From NCBI GenBank assembly GCA_046052275.1, contig JBJOMQ010000045.1:1-14428 (forward strand): 14,428 nt of DNA, given 5' to 3'. Each line of letters begins with the position of its first letter. Positions within the stretch are counted from its first letter, which is position 1. The notes beneath the pieces are model-generated. The model saw only the letters and a list, made by a program, of their open reading frames with translations, searched no databases and was not told the DNA's origin. The stretch comes from UBA668 sp046052275. GTDB taxonomy: Bacteria; Actinomycetota; Acidimicrobiia; Acidimicrobiales; Ilumatobacteraceae. This document shows positions 1 to 6,675 of the stretch, in pieces. The position numbers were made by a program, and so were the translations under genes.

Positions 1-254
1 GCCGCCTGCAGCCACAGGTCACCCTCGGCGGCGACGTAGGCAATCGCATCGAAGGAGGCCGACCAGCACCACGACCCACCCCCGAGCGATCGTGCTGGCC
101 TGATGGGCGGATCGTCGGCCCGGCGCTGCGGTGATCCGGCACCGAGTGGCAGTGGGCACAGCACAAGGTGCGCCACCCCGGCCTCGACCACGCCGTGGAC
201 GACGCAGCCGGGTCCGAGTCGCGGCTCGAACAGGTCGCGCGTCGACAGGCACAT
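1..254 (-). CDS. Unrecognised protein, 5' part only (runs off the window)
   Basis: A reading frame opens with ATG at 254-252 and stays open for 84 codons to the window edge, so the C-terminus is missing. It begins MCLSTRDLFEPRLG and the last visible stretch reads SASFDAIAYVAAEGDLWLQA. About 80% of its third codon positions are G or C, like the neighbouring genes, whereas the competing minus-strand frame at 19-285 has a much weaker bias; this is the main reason to call it coding. The middle, around residues 40-60, is rich in Pro, Arg and Gly and looks less protein-like. No clear Shine-Dalgarno sequence precedes the ATG. I recognise no domain. It would be divergent from glpX with a 56-nt spacer. 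A spurious open frame in GC-rich DNA remains possible. Confidence 0.45.
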   Translation of the reverse strand, partial: MCLSTRDLFEPRLGPGCVVHGVVEAGVAHLVLCPLPLGAGSPQRRADDPPIRPARSLGGGSWCWSASFDAIAYVAAEGDLWLQA

Positions 255-310
255 CTCGGCAGGTACGCGCGGCACGGAACGGCAACCTACCGAACGACTA
301 CGGTGGTCAT

Positions 311-1300
311 GTGCCAGCGTCCCAGCGTCCCGATCGCAACCTCGCCCTCGAGTTGGTCCGTGTCACCGAGTCCGCTGCACTCGCGGCCTCGCGCTGGGTG
401 GGACGCGGCGACAAGAACGGAGCCGATGGCGCAGCCGTCGACGCAATGCGCACGGTCATCAACACCGTGCCGATGAGCGGCATCGTCGTCATCGGCGAGG
501 GCGAGAAGGACGACGCGCCCATGCTCCATAACGGCGAAGCGGTGGGCGACGGCACTGCGCCGAACACCGACGTCGCTGTCGATCCGATCGACGGCACCAC
601 GCTCACCGCGCTCGGCCGCGCCAATGCCATCTCTGTCATCGCCGTGAGCGAGCGCGGCACGATGTTCAACCCGGGACCATGCGTCTACATGCACAAGATC
701 GCTGTCGGACCCGAGGCAAAGGGTTCGATCGACATCACGGCGACAGCCAGCCAGAACCTGCGCTGGATCGCAAAGGCCAAGGGCGAGTCGGTGCGCGATC
801 TCACCGCGGTCATCCTCGACCGGCCGCGCCATGCCGAACTGATCGACGAGGTGCGCTCCACCGGCGCCCGAGTGAAGCTCATCACCGACGGCGACATCTT
901 CGGCGCACTCGCCACAGCGTGGCCCGATGCCGGTGTCGACGTGCTGTTCGGCGTCGGCGGCACTCCGGAGGGGGTCACGGCTGCGGCGGGCCTGAAGTGC
1001 ATGGGCGGCGAGATCCAGGGGCTGCTCGCACCGCGCGACGATGCCGAACGCGCAGAGGCAGAACGGCTCGGATACCGGTTCGACACCGTGCTGACCACCG
1101 ATGATCTCGTCAAGGGCGACAACTGCTTCTTCGCCGCAACGGGTGTCACCGACGGCGACCTGCTGCGCGGCGTCCGATACGACCGCCGCGGCGCCCGCAC
1201 GCAGAGCCTCGTCATGCGCTCGAAGAGCGGCACGGTTCGCCTCATCGACGCCTACCACCGCATCGACAAGCTCTCGTCGTTCGCCTCAGTCGACTACTGA
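311..1300 (+). CDS. glpX: Fructose-1,6-bisphosphatase class II (GlpX)
   Basis: GlpX hydrolyses fructose 1,6-bisphosphate to fructose 6-phosphate and phosphate, the committed step of gluconeogenesis, using Mg2+ or Mn2+ in the cytoplasm. The 329-residue product has the family motifs: GEGEKDDAP at residues 62-70, the metal-binding DPIDGTT at 91-97, and GVGGTPEGV at 214-222. Length matches actinobacterial GlpX. I chose GTG at 311 because the family's N-terminal similarity (RNLALELVRVTESAAL) begins a few residues after it. The frame stays open upstream to ATG 131, but that stretch is Arg- and Pro-rich and unlike the family. No strong ribosome binding site is visible before the GTG. In mycobacteria GlpX is the main FBPase; no class I enzyme appears here. 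The gene converges on the MttB-family gene, so it is a separate transcription unit from the ATP synthase operon. Confidence 0.95.
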   Translation: MPASQRPDRNLALELVRVTESAALAASRWVGRGDKNGADGAAVDAMRTVINTVPMSGIVVIGEGEKDDAPMLHNGEAVGDGTAPNTDVAVDPIDGTTLTALGRANAISVIAVSERGTMFNPGPCVYMHKIAVGPEAKGSIDITATASQNLRWIAKAKGESVRDLTAVILDRPRHAELIDEVRSTGARVKLITDGDIFGALATAWPDAGVDVLFGVGGTPEGVTAAAGLKCMGGEIQGLLAPRDDAERAEAERLGYRFDTVLTTDDLVKGDNCFFAATGVTDGDLLRGVRYDRRGARTQSLVMRSKSGTVRLIDAYHRIDKLSSFASVDY

Positions 1301-1307
1301 TCACTGT

Positions 1308-1331
1308 CTGCCGGCATGAACAGGCTGGCAG
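1308..1331 (+). terminator. Hairpin in the convergent glpX / mttB-like gap
   Basis: CTGCCGGC (1308-1315) pairs with GCTGGCAG (1324-1331) around an 8-nt loop. On the plus-strand RNA all eight positions pair, counting one G-U; on the minus strand that pair becomes a C-A mismatch. It sits 7 nt after the glpX stop and fills most of the 33-nt gap between convergent genes, where a terminator is expected. No U-tract follows, so it may be a weak or factor-dependent terminator, best suited to glpX. Confidence 0.4.
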
Positions 1332-1333
1332 GG

Positions 1334-2869
1334 CTACGACTCGGGCGGGCTGCCACCCTCGGCGATGCGCCGCTCGAGGAACTCGTCGAGCCCGGCCCTG
1401 ACGTCGGCCTGCATCGGCGGCACCTCGAACTCGTCGAGCCACTGCTGCCACACCCGAGTTGCCCGTGATGCCGCATCGAGTCCGCCGGCGTCCTGCCACT
1501 GTCCGGCTGTCTGACGGGTGAACACCGTCGGCTCGTGGAAGGCGGTCTCGAAACGCGACATCGTGTGCGCTGCACCGAAGAAGTGGCCGCCGGGCATCAC
1601 TTCGGCAAGGGCATCGAGCGCCAGCTCTCCATCGTCGACCAGTACCGGTCGGAGGCCTTCGGCGACGATCTCGAGGGCATCGACATCGAGCACGAGCTTC
1701 TCGTACGAGGCGACGAGGCCGCCCTCCTGCCAGCCGGCGGCGTGCATCACCACGTTGGCCCCACCCAGCAGGGCGCCCATCAGCGAGACCATTGTCTCGT
1801 ACGCACCCTGCGCGTCATCGGTGGGCGACGAGCTCGCGGCCTGGGATCGCCACGGCACGCCGAGGTGGCGCGCCAGCTGGCCGCTCGCGATCGCAGCGCG
1901 CATCGCGTCGGGTGAGCCGAATGCCGGCGAGCCGCTGCGCATCTCGACATTCGACGTGAATGCGCCGTAGACCACGGGAGCACCCGGGCGGACGATCTGC
2001 GACAGGCAGATGGCTGCGACTGCCTCGATGTGCTGCAGCAGCAGCGCGCCGGCGATCGTGACCGGCGCCATCGCTCCCGCCAGCGTGAACGGGGTCATGA
2101 TGACCATCTGTCCGGCACGGGCGAGATCGATGATGCCGAGGCTCATCGGCACGTCCAGCTGCCGTGGCGAGTTGGTGTTGATGTTGGTCCACGTGTGCGG
2201 CGCCGACTCGAACGTCGCTCGGTCGATGCCGTAGCCGACTCGGATCATCTCCATCTGATCGGCCACCACCGCCCTCCCACGCGAGAAGACGTGCACCGGC
2301 TTGTCGGAGTCGATGAGCGCCTCATGGGTGACGCGCAGGTGGCGCTCGGGAAGCGGCACGTCCTGGGCTTCGGTCGCCGGCGTGATGCTGTGCAGCACGT
2401 CGCACCGCTGCGTCAGCCGGGTGAAATCGACAACGTCCGCGAACGAGCCGGCACGGCGGCCGCGAACGTGGTCGCTCGAGTACGGCGGTCCGCCGACTGG
2501 GAAGAAGCAGACGCTGTCGCCGCCGATACGCAGCGACCGTTCGGGATTGCGGGCATGCAGGATGAACTCGGGCGGTGCGGTCGACAGGAGTTCGCCAGCC
2601 AGGCCGCGATCGAGTCGGACCATCAGCGAGTCGTCGTCGACCACCGCGCCGGCGGTTGCGAACAGCCGACGGGCCTCGGGCAGCAGCACGCGGATGCCAT
2701 GCGTCTCGAGTGCGCTGAGGGCTGTCGCATGGATGTGCGCCACCTCGTCGTCGGTCAGCGCCTTGGCGGTGCCGTACGGATTCCGGGAGTGGCGCAACTG
2801 CGACGAGTCGCGGAGCGGCCGCGCAGTGGGTGTTCCGCGACGTCGCTCACGGGTTGCCCTGGTGCTCAC
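1334..2869 (-). CDS. MttB-family (COG5598) corrinoid-dependent methyltransferase, non-pyrrolysine type
   Basis: This 511-residue protein resembles the trimethylamine methyltransferase superfamily, which moves a methyl group from a quaternary or tertiary amine to a corrinoid protein. Family-like stretches, numbered from the GTG start, are the N-terminal LTDDEVAHIHATALSALE (38-55), the central TPFTLAGAMAPVTIAGAL (259-276), YGAFTSNVEMRSGSPAFG (301-318) and a C-terminal GLVASYEKLVLD (384-395). No UAG interrupts the frame and UAG is the terminal stop, so it belongs to the pyrrolysine-lacking branch. Characterised members of that branch use betaines such as glycine betaine; the substrate here cannot be read from sequence. 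No corrinoid protein or reductive activase gene is visible in the window. The GTG at 2869 is preferred over ATG at 2878 because GGAGG abuts that ATG but lies 9 nt before the GTG. It follows the SDR gene by 45 nt on the same strand. Confidence 0.85.
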   Translation of the reverse strand: MSTRATRERRRGTPTARPLRDSSQLRHSRNPYGTAKALTDDEVAHIHATALSALETHGIRVLLPEARRLFATAGAVVDDDSLMVRLDRGLAGELLSTAPPEFILHARNPERSLRIGGDSVCFFPVGGPPYSSDHVRGRRAGSFADVVDFTRLTQRCDVLHSITPATEAQDVPLPERHLRVTHEALIDSDKPVHVFSRGRAVVADQMEMIRVGYGIDRATFESAPHTWTNINTNSPRQLDVPMSLGIIDLARAGQMVIMTPFTLAGAMAPVTIAGALLLQHIEAVAAICLSQIVRPGAPVVYGAFTSNVEMRSGSPAFGSPDAMRAAIASGQLARHLGVPWRSQAASSSPTDDAQGAYETMVSLMGALLGGANVVMHAAGWQEGGLVASYEKLVLDVDALEIVAEGLRPVLVDDGELALDALAEVMPGGHFFGAAHTMSRFETAFHEPTVFTRQTAGQWQDAGGLDAASRATRVWQQWLDEFEVPPMQADVRAGLDEFLERRIAEGGSPPES

Positions 2870-2878
2870 GGCTCGCAT

Positions 2879-2883
2879 CCTCC
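2879..2883 (-). promoter_or_regulatory. Shine-Dalgarno site that decides the mttB-like start
   Basis: GGAGG on the minus strand directly touches the upstream in-frame ATG (2878-2876), leaving no spacing, but lies 9 nt before the in-frame GTG at 2869-2867. This favours the GTG and shortens the protein by three residues. Confidence 0.7.
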
Positions 2884-2914
2884 GGACTGCATGCGAGTGC
2901 CAGCCACTGCGCGC

Positions 2915-3685
2915 TCAGTCTCGGCGGACACGCGAGCTGAGACGGCGTGCAATCGACCGAGGCGTGACCGTGCTCGCCGCGACGAGGCCGCGGTAGATGG
3001 CTCCGGGGATGCTGAGCGCCCGCCCGCGCGCCATGTCGGAGAGTGCAGCGGCGGCGACGTCCTCGGACTCGAGCCACATGAACTCGGGATAGGTCGCGCT
3101 GCGCCCATCGGGGCTGCTGACGCTGATGAACTCCGTGCGCGTCAGCCCTGGGCAGAGGGCCGTCACCTTCACCCCGGTGCCCCGCACCTCCTCGTGGAGG
3201 CTCTCGGTGAGGCTCGTCACGAATGCCTTGGTGGCCGCATACACCGCAAGGCTCGGTGCCGGCTGGAAACTGGCCACGCTGCTGACGTTCAGCAGGTGGC
3301 CGCGCCCACGGGGCACCATGGTTCGCAGTGCGGCATGGCTGAGCCGCGTGAGGGCACGGATGTTGACCGCGACCTCGCGGTCGAGACGGTCGGGGTCGAG
3401 CGAGTGGAAGAGACCGGAGGTGCCGAATCCGGCGTTGTTCACGACGAGGTCGAGTCCACGCACTGCGATCTGGCGCTCGACCGACTGCACCCCGTCGTCG
3501 GTGGCGAGGTCGGCCACGAGTGGTTCGAGGCAGGCGTGCTCGGCGCTGAGTGCCTCGAGACGATCGGCGCGTCGCGCCACGATGACCGTGGGGATGCCGG
3601 CGCGACCGAGGAGTCGGACCATTGCCTCGCCGATGCCACTTGATGCACCGGTGACGAGTGCCGTCTCGAACGGCAGCGAGGCCAT
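2915..3685 (-). CDS. Short-chain dehydrogenase/reductase (classical SDR), probably NADPH-preferring
   Basis: The 256-residue protein is a classical SDR oxidoreductase with a Rossmann fold. It shows the cofactor motif TGASSGIG at residues 12-19, NNAG at 83-86, Ser136 in NVSS, the catalytic Tyr149 and Lys153 in YAATK, and the PG motif at 179-180. Two arginines after the second strand (ARR, 37-39) suggest NADPH rather than NADH. The ATG at 3685 places the Rossmann strand right at the N-terminus, as usual; the open frame runs further to 3877, but that part overlaps atpC and is Arg-rich. The gene starts 31 nt after the atpC stop and ends 45 nt before the MttB-family gene, so it may be co-transcribed with both. 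The substrate is unknown; the sequence resembles broad-specificity SDRs acting on lipids or small ketones. Confidence 0.9.
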   Translation of the reverse strand: MASLPFETALVTGASSGIGEAMVRLLGRAGIPTVIVARRADRLEALSAEHACLEPLVADLATDDGVQSVERQIAVRGLDLVVNNAGFGTSGLFHSLDPDRLDREVAVNIRALTRLSHAALRTMVPRGRGHLLNVSSVASFQPAPSLAVYAATKAFVTSLTESLHEEVRGTGVKVTALCPGLTRTEFISVSSPDGRSATYPEFMWLESEDVAAAALSDMARGRALSIPGAIYRGLVAASTVTPRSIARRLSSRVRRD

Positions 3686-3716
3686 CAGGCCTGCACCGTG
3701 TGTGTCGGCCGGGTGC

Positions 3717-4139
3717 TCAGTGCGCGCCCTGCGACGTGCCGACGATGCCGCCCGACGCCGCAAGCCGTGCGTGCGCACGCGCCAGTGCCGACACGGCTTC
3801 GGCATCGTGCTCCTTGCGCAGCAGTTCCTCGGCTCGCTCCATGGCGCGCTGCGCCCTGCCGCGGTCGATCTGGTCACCGAGCTCGGCGAGGTCGCTGAGG
3901 ATGCTCACCGTGGTGCCCGACACCTGGACGAAGCCGCCGTGCACCGCCACGTCGACGACAGTGCCGTCGGCCAGTGTGATGCGGGTGTGGTTCTCGACGA
4001 GCGCGGCGAGGAAGGGAGCGTGGCCGGGAAGGAAGGCGATCTCGCCACCGCCGAGCGTCCGCGTGACCACCTGCGTTGCCTCGCCGGTGAACAGCACTCG
4101 CTCGGGCGACACCAGCCGCACCTCCATCGTGGCCGCCAT
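3717..4139 (-). CDS. atpC: ATP synthase subunit epsilon
   Basis: Epsilon is the F1 central-stalk subunit that binds gamma and the c-ring and can restrain ATP hydrolysis. The 140-residue product has the N-terminal beta-sandwich with LPGHAPFLAAL at 37-47 and VHGGFVQV at 66-73, then a charged helical C-terminus (about 88-128) containing AMERAEELLRKE. The domain is complete, so this is the long epsilon type with a helical hairpin. The ATG at 4139 lies 5 nt after the atpD stop. A second in-frame ATG four codons later is also possible and would remove only MAAT. It is the last ATP synthase gene; the SDR gene follows after 31 nt. Confidence 0.96.
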   Translation of the reverse strand: MAATMEVRLVSPERVLFTGEATQVVTRTLGGGEIAFLPGHAPFLAALVENHTRITLADGTVVDVAVHGGFVQVSGTTVSILSDLAELGDQIDRGRAQRAMERAEELLRKEHDAEAVSALARAHARLAASGGIVGTSQGAH

Positions 4140-4144
4140 CTCGG

Positions 4145-5581
4145 TCAGCCTGCCTGCTCGGCGAGCGACTTGGCCTTGGCGAGCACCTGGTCGACACCGC
4201 CGACGTTGAGGAACGCCTGCTCGGGCACCTCATCGAGTTCGCCGCGCAGGATGGCGTCGAAGCTCTCGACCGTCTCAGCAACCGGCACCGTCTCGCCCTT
4301 CACGCCAGTGAAGACCTCGGCCACGTAGAACGGCTGCGACAGGAAGCGCTGGATCTTGCGGGCACGCGACACCGTGAGGCGGTCCTCGTCGGAGAGTTCG
4401 TCGAGGCCGAGGATGGCGATGATGTCCTGCAGTTCCTTGTAGCGCTGCAGTGTCTCCTGCACGCCACGTGCCACCTCGTAATGGCGCTGGCCGACGACCT
4501 CGGGGGTGAGGATCGTCGACGTCGATGCCAGCGGGTCGACGGCCGGGTAGATGCCGAGTGCCGCCACCTGGCGGCTGAGCTCGGTCGTGGCGTCGAGGTG
4601 GGTGAAGGTGGTGAACGGCGCCGGATCGGTGTAGTCGTCAGCAGGCACGTACACGGCCTGCAGCGACGTGATCGAGCGACCGCGGGTGGAGGTGATGCGC
4701 TCCTGCAGCTGGCCCATCTCGTCGGCGAGCGTGGGCTGGTAGCCCACGGCCGAGGGCATGCGGCCGAGCAGGGTCGACACCTCGGAGCCGGCCTGCACGA
4801 ACCGGAAGATGTTGTCGACGAACAGCAGCACGTCCTGGTTCTGCACGTCGCGGAAGTACTCGGCCATCGTGAGTGCCGACAGGGCGACACGCAGGCGCAC
4901 GCCCGGCGGCTCGTCCATCTGGCCGAAGACGAGGGCGGCCTTCTCGTACACGCCCGACTCCTGCATCTCGAGTCGAAGGTCGGTGCCCTCACGTGTGCGC
5001 TCGCCCACGCCGGCGAACACCGAGACACCACCGTGGTTCTGTGCCACGCGGCGGATCATCTCGGTGATGAGCACGGTCTTGCCCACGCCGGCGCCGCCGA
5101 ACAGGCCGATCTTGCCGCCCTGCAGGTATGGCGTGAGCAGGTCGATGACCTTGATGCCCGTCTCGAACATACGAGCCCTGGGCTCGAGGGTGTCGAAGTC
5201 GGGGGCGTCGCGGTGGATGTCCCACTTCTCAAGCGAGTCGGCATAACCGGGCTCGGCGTCGAGCGCCTCGCCCCACACGTTCCACACGTGGCCGAGCACC
5301 TTGTCGCCCACCGGCACCTGGATGCCGTGGCCGGTGTTGCGCACCGCCGTACCACGGGTGAGACCGTCGGTCGGCTTCATGCACACGGCGCGCACCCGGC
5401 TGTCGCCGAGCTGCTGAGCCACCTCGGCGAGCACCTTCACCGCCGTGCCGTCGACGGTCACCGTGAACTCGAGCGCCGAGTTGATCTCGGGCAGGGCGCC
5501 GCGAGGGAACTCGACGTCGATCACGGGTCCGGTGATGCCGACCACTCGGCCGTCCTTGCGGTCTGTCTCGGTCATGGTCAT
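4145..5581 (-). CDS. atpD: ATP synthase subunit beta
   Basis: Beta is the catalytic F1 subunit that makes ATP from ADP and phosphate. The 478-residue protein has the P-loop GGAGVGKT at 162-169, the catalytic glutamate in GVGERTREG (Glu194), the Walker B region DVLLFVDNI at 250-258 with Asp256, and DELSDED at 394-400 in place of the classic DELSEED lever. The ATG at 5581 has AAGGAAG 7 nt upstream (5589-5595); an in-frame ATG at 5575 would have poorer spacing. The gene begins 19 nt after the atpG stop and ends 5 nt before atpC. Nothing is missing. Confidence 0.98.
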   Translation of the reverse strand: MTMTETDRKDGRVVGITGPVIDVEFPRGALPEINSALEFTVTVDGTAVKVLAEVAQQLGDSRVRAVCMKPTDGLTRGTAVRNTGHGIQVPVGDKVLGHVWNVWGEALDAEPGYADSLEKWDIHRDAPDFDTLEPRARMFETGIKVIDLLTPYLQGGKIGLFGGAGVGKTVLITEMIRRVAQNHGGVSVFAGVGERTREGTDLRLEMQESGVYEKAALVFGQMDEPPGVRLRVALSALTMAEYFRDVQNQDVLLFVDNIFRFVQAGSEVSTLLGRMPSAVGYQPTLADEMGQLQERITSTRGRSITSLQAVYVPADDYTDPAPFTTFTHLDATTELSRQVAALGIYPAVDPLASTSTILTPEVVGQRHYEVARGVQETLQRYKELQDIIAILGLDELSDEDRLTVSRARKIQRFLSQPFYVAEVFTGVKGETVPVAETVESFDAILRGELDEVPEQAFLNVGGVDQVLAKAKSLAEQAG

Positions 5582-5600
5582 GACATGTCTTCCTTGTGTG

Positions 5601-6566
5601 TCAGTTCGCCGCAGCAGACGGCGCGTCGTCGAGTGGGAGGAAATCGATGTGGATGGTCTTCTTCGCGTCGCCGCCGAGGGCCTCGGCACCGCCGACGATC
5701 TCCATGATCTCGGTGGTGATGCTGTCCTGGCGGGCGCGGTTCATGATGCGGCTGAGGTTCTTGATGAGTTCCTCGGCGTTGTCGGTGGCGCTCTTCATCG
5801 CCCGCTGCCTGAATGCGTGCTCGCTGGCCGCTGCGTTGAGCAGCGCCGCGTAGATGCGGGCCTCGACATACCGCGGCAGCAGGCTGTCGAGGATGGTCGT
5901 CGGGTCGGGCTCGAACTCGTAGTCGGCGGGGGTTCCGCCGGCATCGAGGGTCTTGCCGTCGCCACCCTCGACCACCTGGCGGTCGAGCGGCACGAGCGGA
6001 CGCTGGACGACTTCCTGCGACCCGGCCGAGATGAAGCGGGTGTACACCAGCTCGACACGGTCGAACTCGCCGCGCAGATAGGCATCGACGACGAATTCGC
6101 CGATTGCCTTCGCATCTGCGTAGGACGGGCTGTCGCTGAAGCCGCCGAACGACTGGGCGATCTTGTAGCCGCGGAAGCGGAAGTAGCCCTGCCCCTTGCG
6201 GCCGACTGTGACGACCGAGTAATCGCTGCCACGCAGCACGCCGGCCTTGATCTCGCCCTCGGCAGCACGCTGCACGCCGGCGTTGTAGCCGCCGCACAGG
6301 CCGCGATCGGCAGTGATCACCACATAGGCGGTGGTGCGCACCTCTGGCCGACTCGCGAGCAGCAGCGACTGCGACGAGCCGCCGGCCGCTGCCAGGTCCT
6401 TCACCACGTCGGTGATCGACTCGCTGTAGGGCTCGGCAGCCGCAACACGCTGCTGGGCCTTCACGATGCGGCTGGCAGCGATGAGTTCCATCGCCCGGGT
6501 GATCTTCTTGGTGGCCTGCACGCTGCGGATGCGCCCGCGCAGGATTCGCTCCTGGCCGCCTGCCAT
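5601..6566 (-). CDS. atpG: ATP synthase subunit gamma, with C-terminal extension
   Basis: Gamma is the rotating central shaft of F1. The 321-residue product has the N-terminal helix with RIRSVQATKKITRAMELIAAS (12-32), TADRGLCGGYN at 85-95, and the C-terminal helix containing AMKSATDNAEELI (256-268) and MNRARQDSITTEIMEIVGGA (275-294). It is longer than E. coli gamma (287). Part of the excess is in the region around residues 195-216, and about 24 residues (GGDAKKTIHIDFLPLDDAPS onward, 298-321) lie beyond the point where gamma usually ends. The ATG at 6566 is well supported by GGAGG at 6576-6580, 9 nt upstream. That ATG overlaps the stop of a 35-codon upstream ORF as TAATG. Confidence 0.97.
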   Translation of the reverse strand: MAGGQERILRGRIRSVQATKKITRAMELIAASRIVKAQQRVAAAEPYSESITDVVKDLAAAGGSSQSLLLASRPEVRTTAYVVITADRGLCGGYNAGVQRAAEGEIKAGVLRGSDYSVVTVGRKGQGYFRFRGYKIAQSFGGFSDSPSYADAKAIGEFVVDAYLRGEFDRVELVYTRFISAGSQEVVQRPLVPLDRQVVEGGDGKTLDAGGTPADYEFEPDPTTILDSLLPRYVEARIYAALLNAAASEHAFRQRAMKSATDNAEELIKNLSRIMNRARQDSITTEIMEIVGGAEALGGDAKKTIHIDFLPLDDAPSAAAN

Positions 6567-6673
6567 TACCGATCGCCTCCGGTCGCCGCAGCGCGCTGGC
6601 GACGCGCGACAGCCATCAGCGGACGTACCGCTGCCGTCGGCAGCAGGAGTTCGGACAGACCGGGCATCGCCAT
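6566..6673 (-). CDS. Candidate 35-aa small ORF filling the atpA-atpG gap
   Basis: An ATG at 6673, only 2 nt after the atpA stop, opens a 35-codon frame. It begins MAMPGLSELLLPTAAVRP, continues through MAVARRQR and ends with TAA, which overlaps the atpG start as TAATG. It is in a different frame from both neighbours. The product would be a short basic peptide with a hydrophobic or amphipathic stretch at residues 6-25. About 70% of third positions are G or C, which is intermediate. No clear Shine-Dalgarno precedes the ATG, so translation would rely on coupling to atpA termination. It could be a real small protein, a coupling leader for atpG, or chance, since stops are scarce in GC-rich DNA. I do not recognise it. 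Confidence 0.35.
   Translation of the reverse strand: MAMPGLSELLLPTAAVRPLMAVARRQRAAATGGDR
6630..6644 (-). repeat. Hairpin copy 1, inside the atpA-atpG gap
   Basis: On the minus strand the sequence reads GCTGCC-GAC-GGCAGC, a perfect 6-bp stem with a 3-nt loop. It differs by one loop base from the hairpin just upstream of the atpZ-like gene (11924-11940). It lies 32 nt downstream of the atpA stop, inside the candidate small ORF and 64 nt before atpG. No U-tract follows, so it is not an obvious terminator. Confidence 0.5.
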
Positions 6674-6675
6674 GG

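Noticed and set aside
188..198. Short palindrome CCACG-C-CGTGG
   Set aside because: Five-bp arms with a one-base centre are expected by chance in GC-rich DNA and it lies inside a probable coding frame.
131..310. N-terminal extension of glpX to ATG 131
   Set aside because: The extra 60 residues are Arg/Pro-rich, unlike any GlpX, and overlap the better-supported minus-strand frame.
1334..2869. Pyrrolysine-containing MttB
   Set aside because: There is no in-frame UAG inside the gene; UAG serves as its stop.
2030..3643. Long plus-strand open frame (over 500 codons) across the mttB-like and SDR genes
   Set aside because: It is antisense to two genes with clear family motifs, crosses their boundary, and its translation is rich in Arg, His and Gly with no recognisable domain: a GC-rich shadow.
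3686..3877. N-terminal extension of the SDR gene into atpC
   Set aside because: The Rossmann motif requires a start near 3685, and the extension overlaps atpC in another frame with low-complexity Arg-rich content.
5580..5586. Two-codon ORF ATG-TCA-TGA overlapping the atpD start
   Set aside because: It lies only 2 nt from the Shine-Dalgarno, too close for initiation, so it is probably chance.
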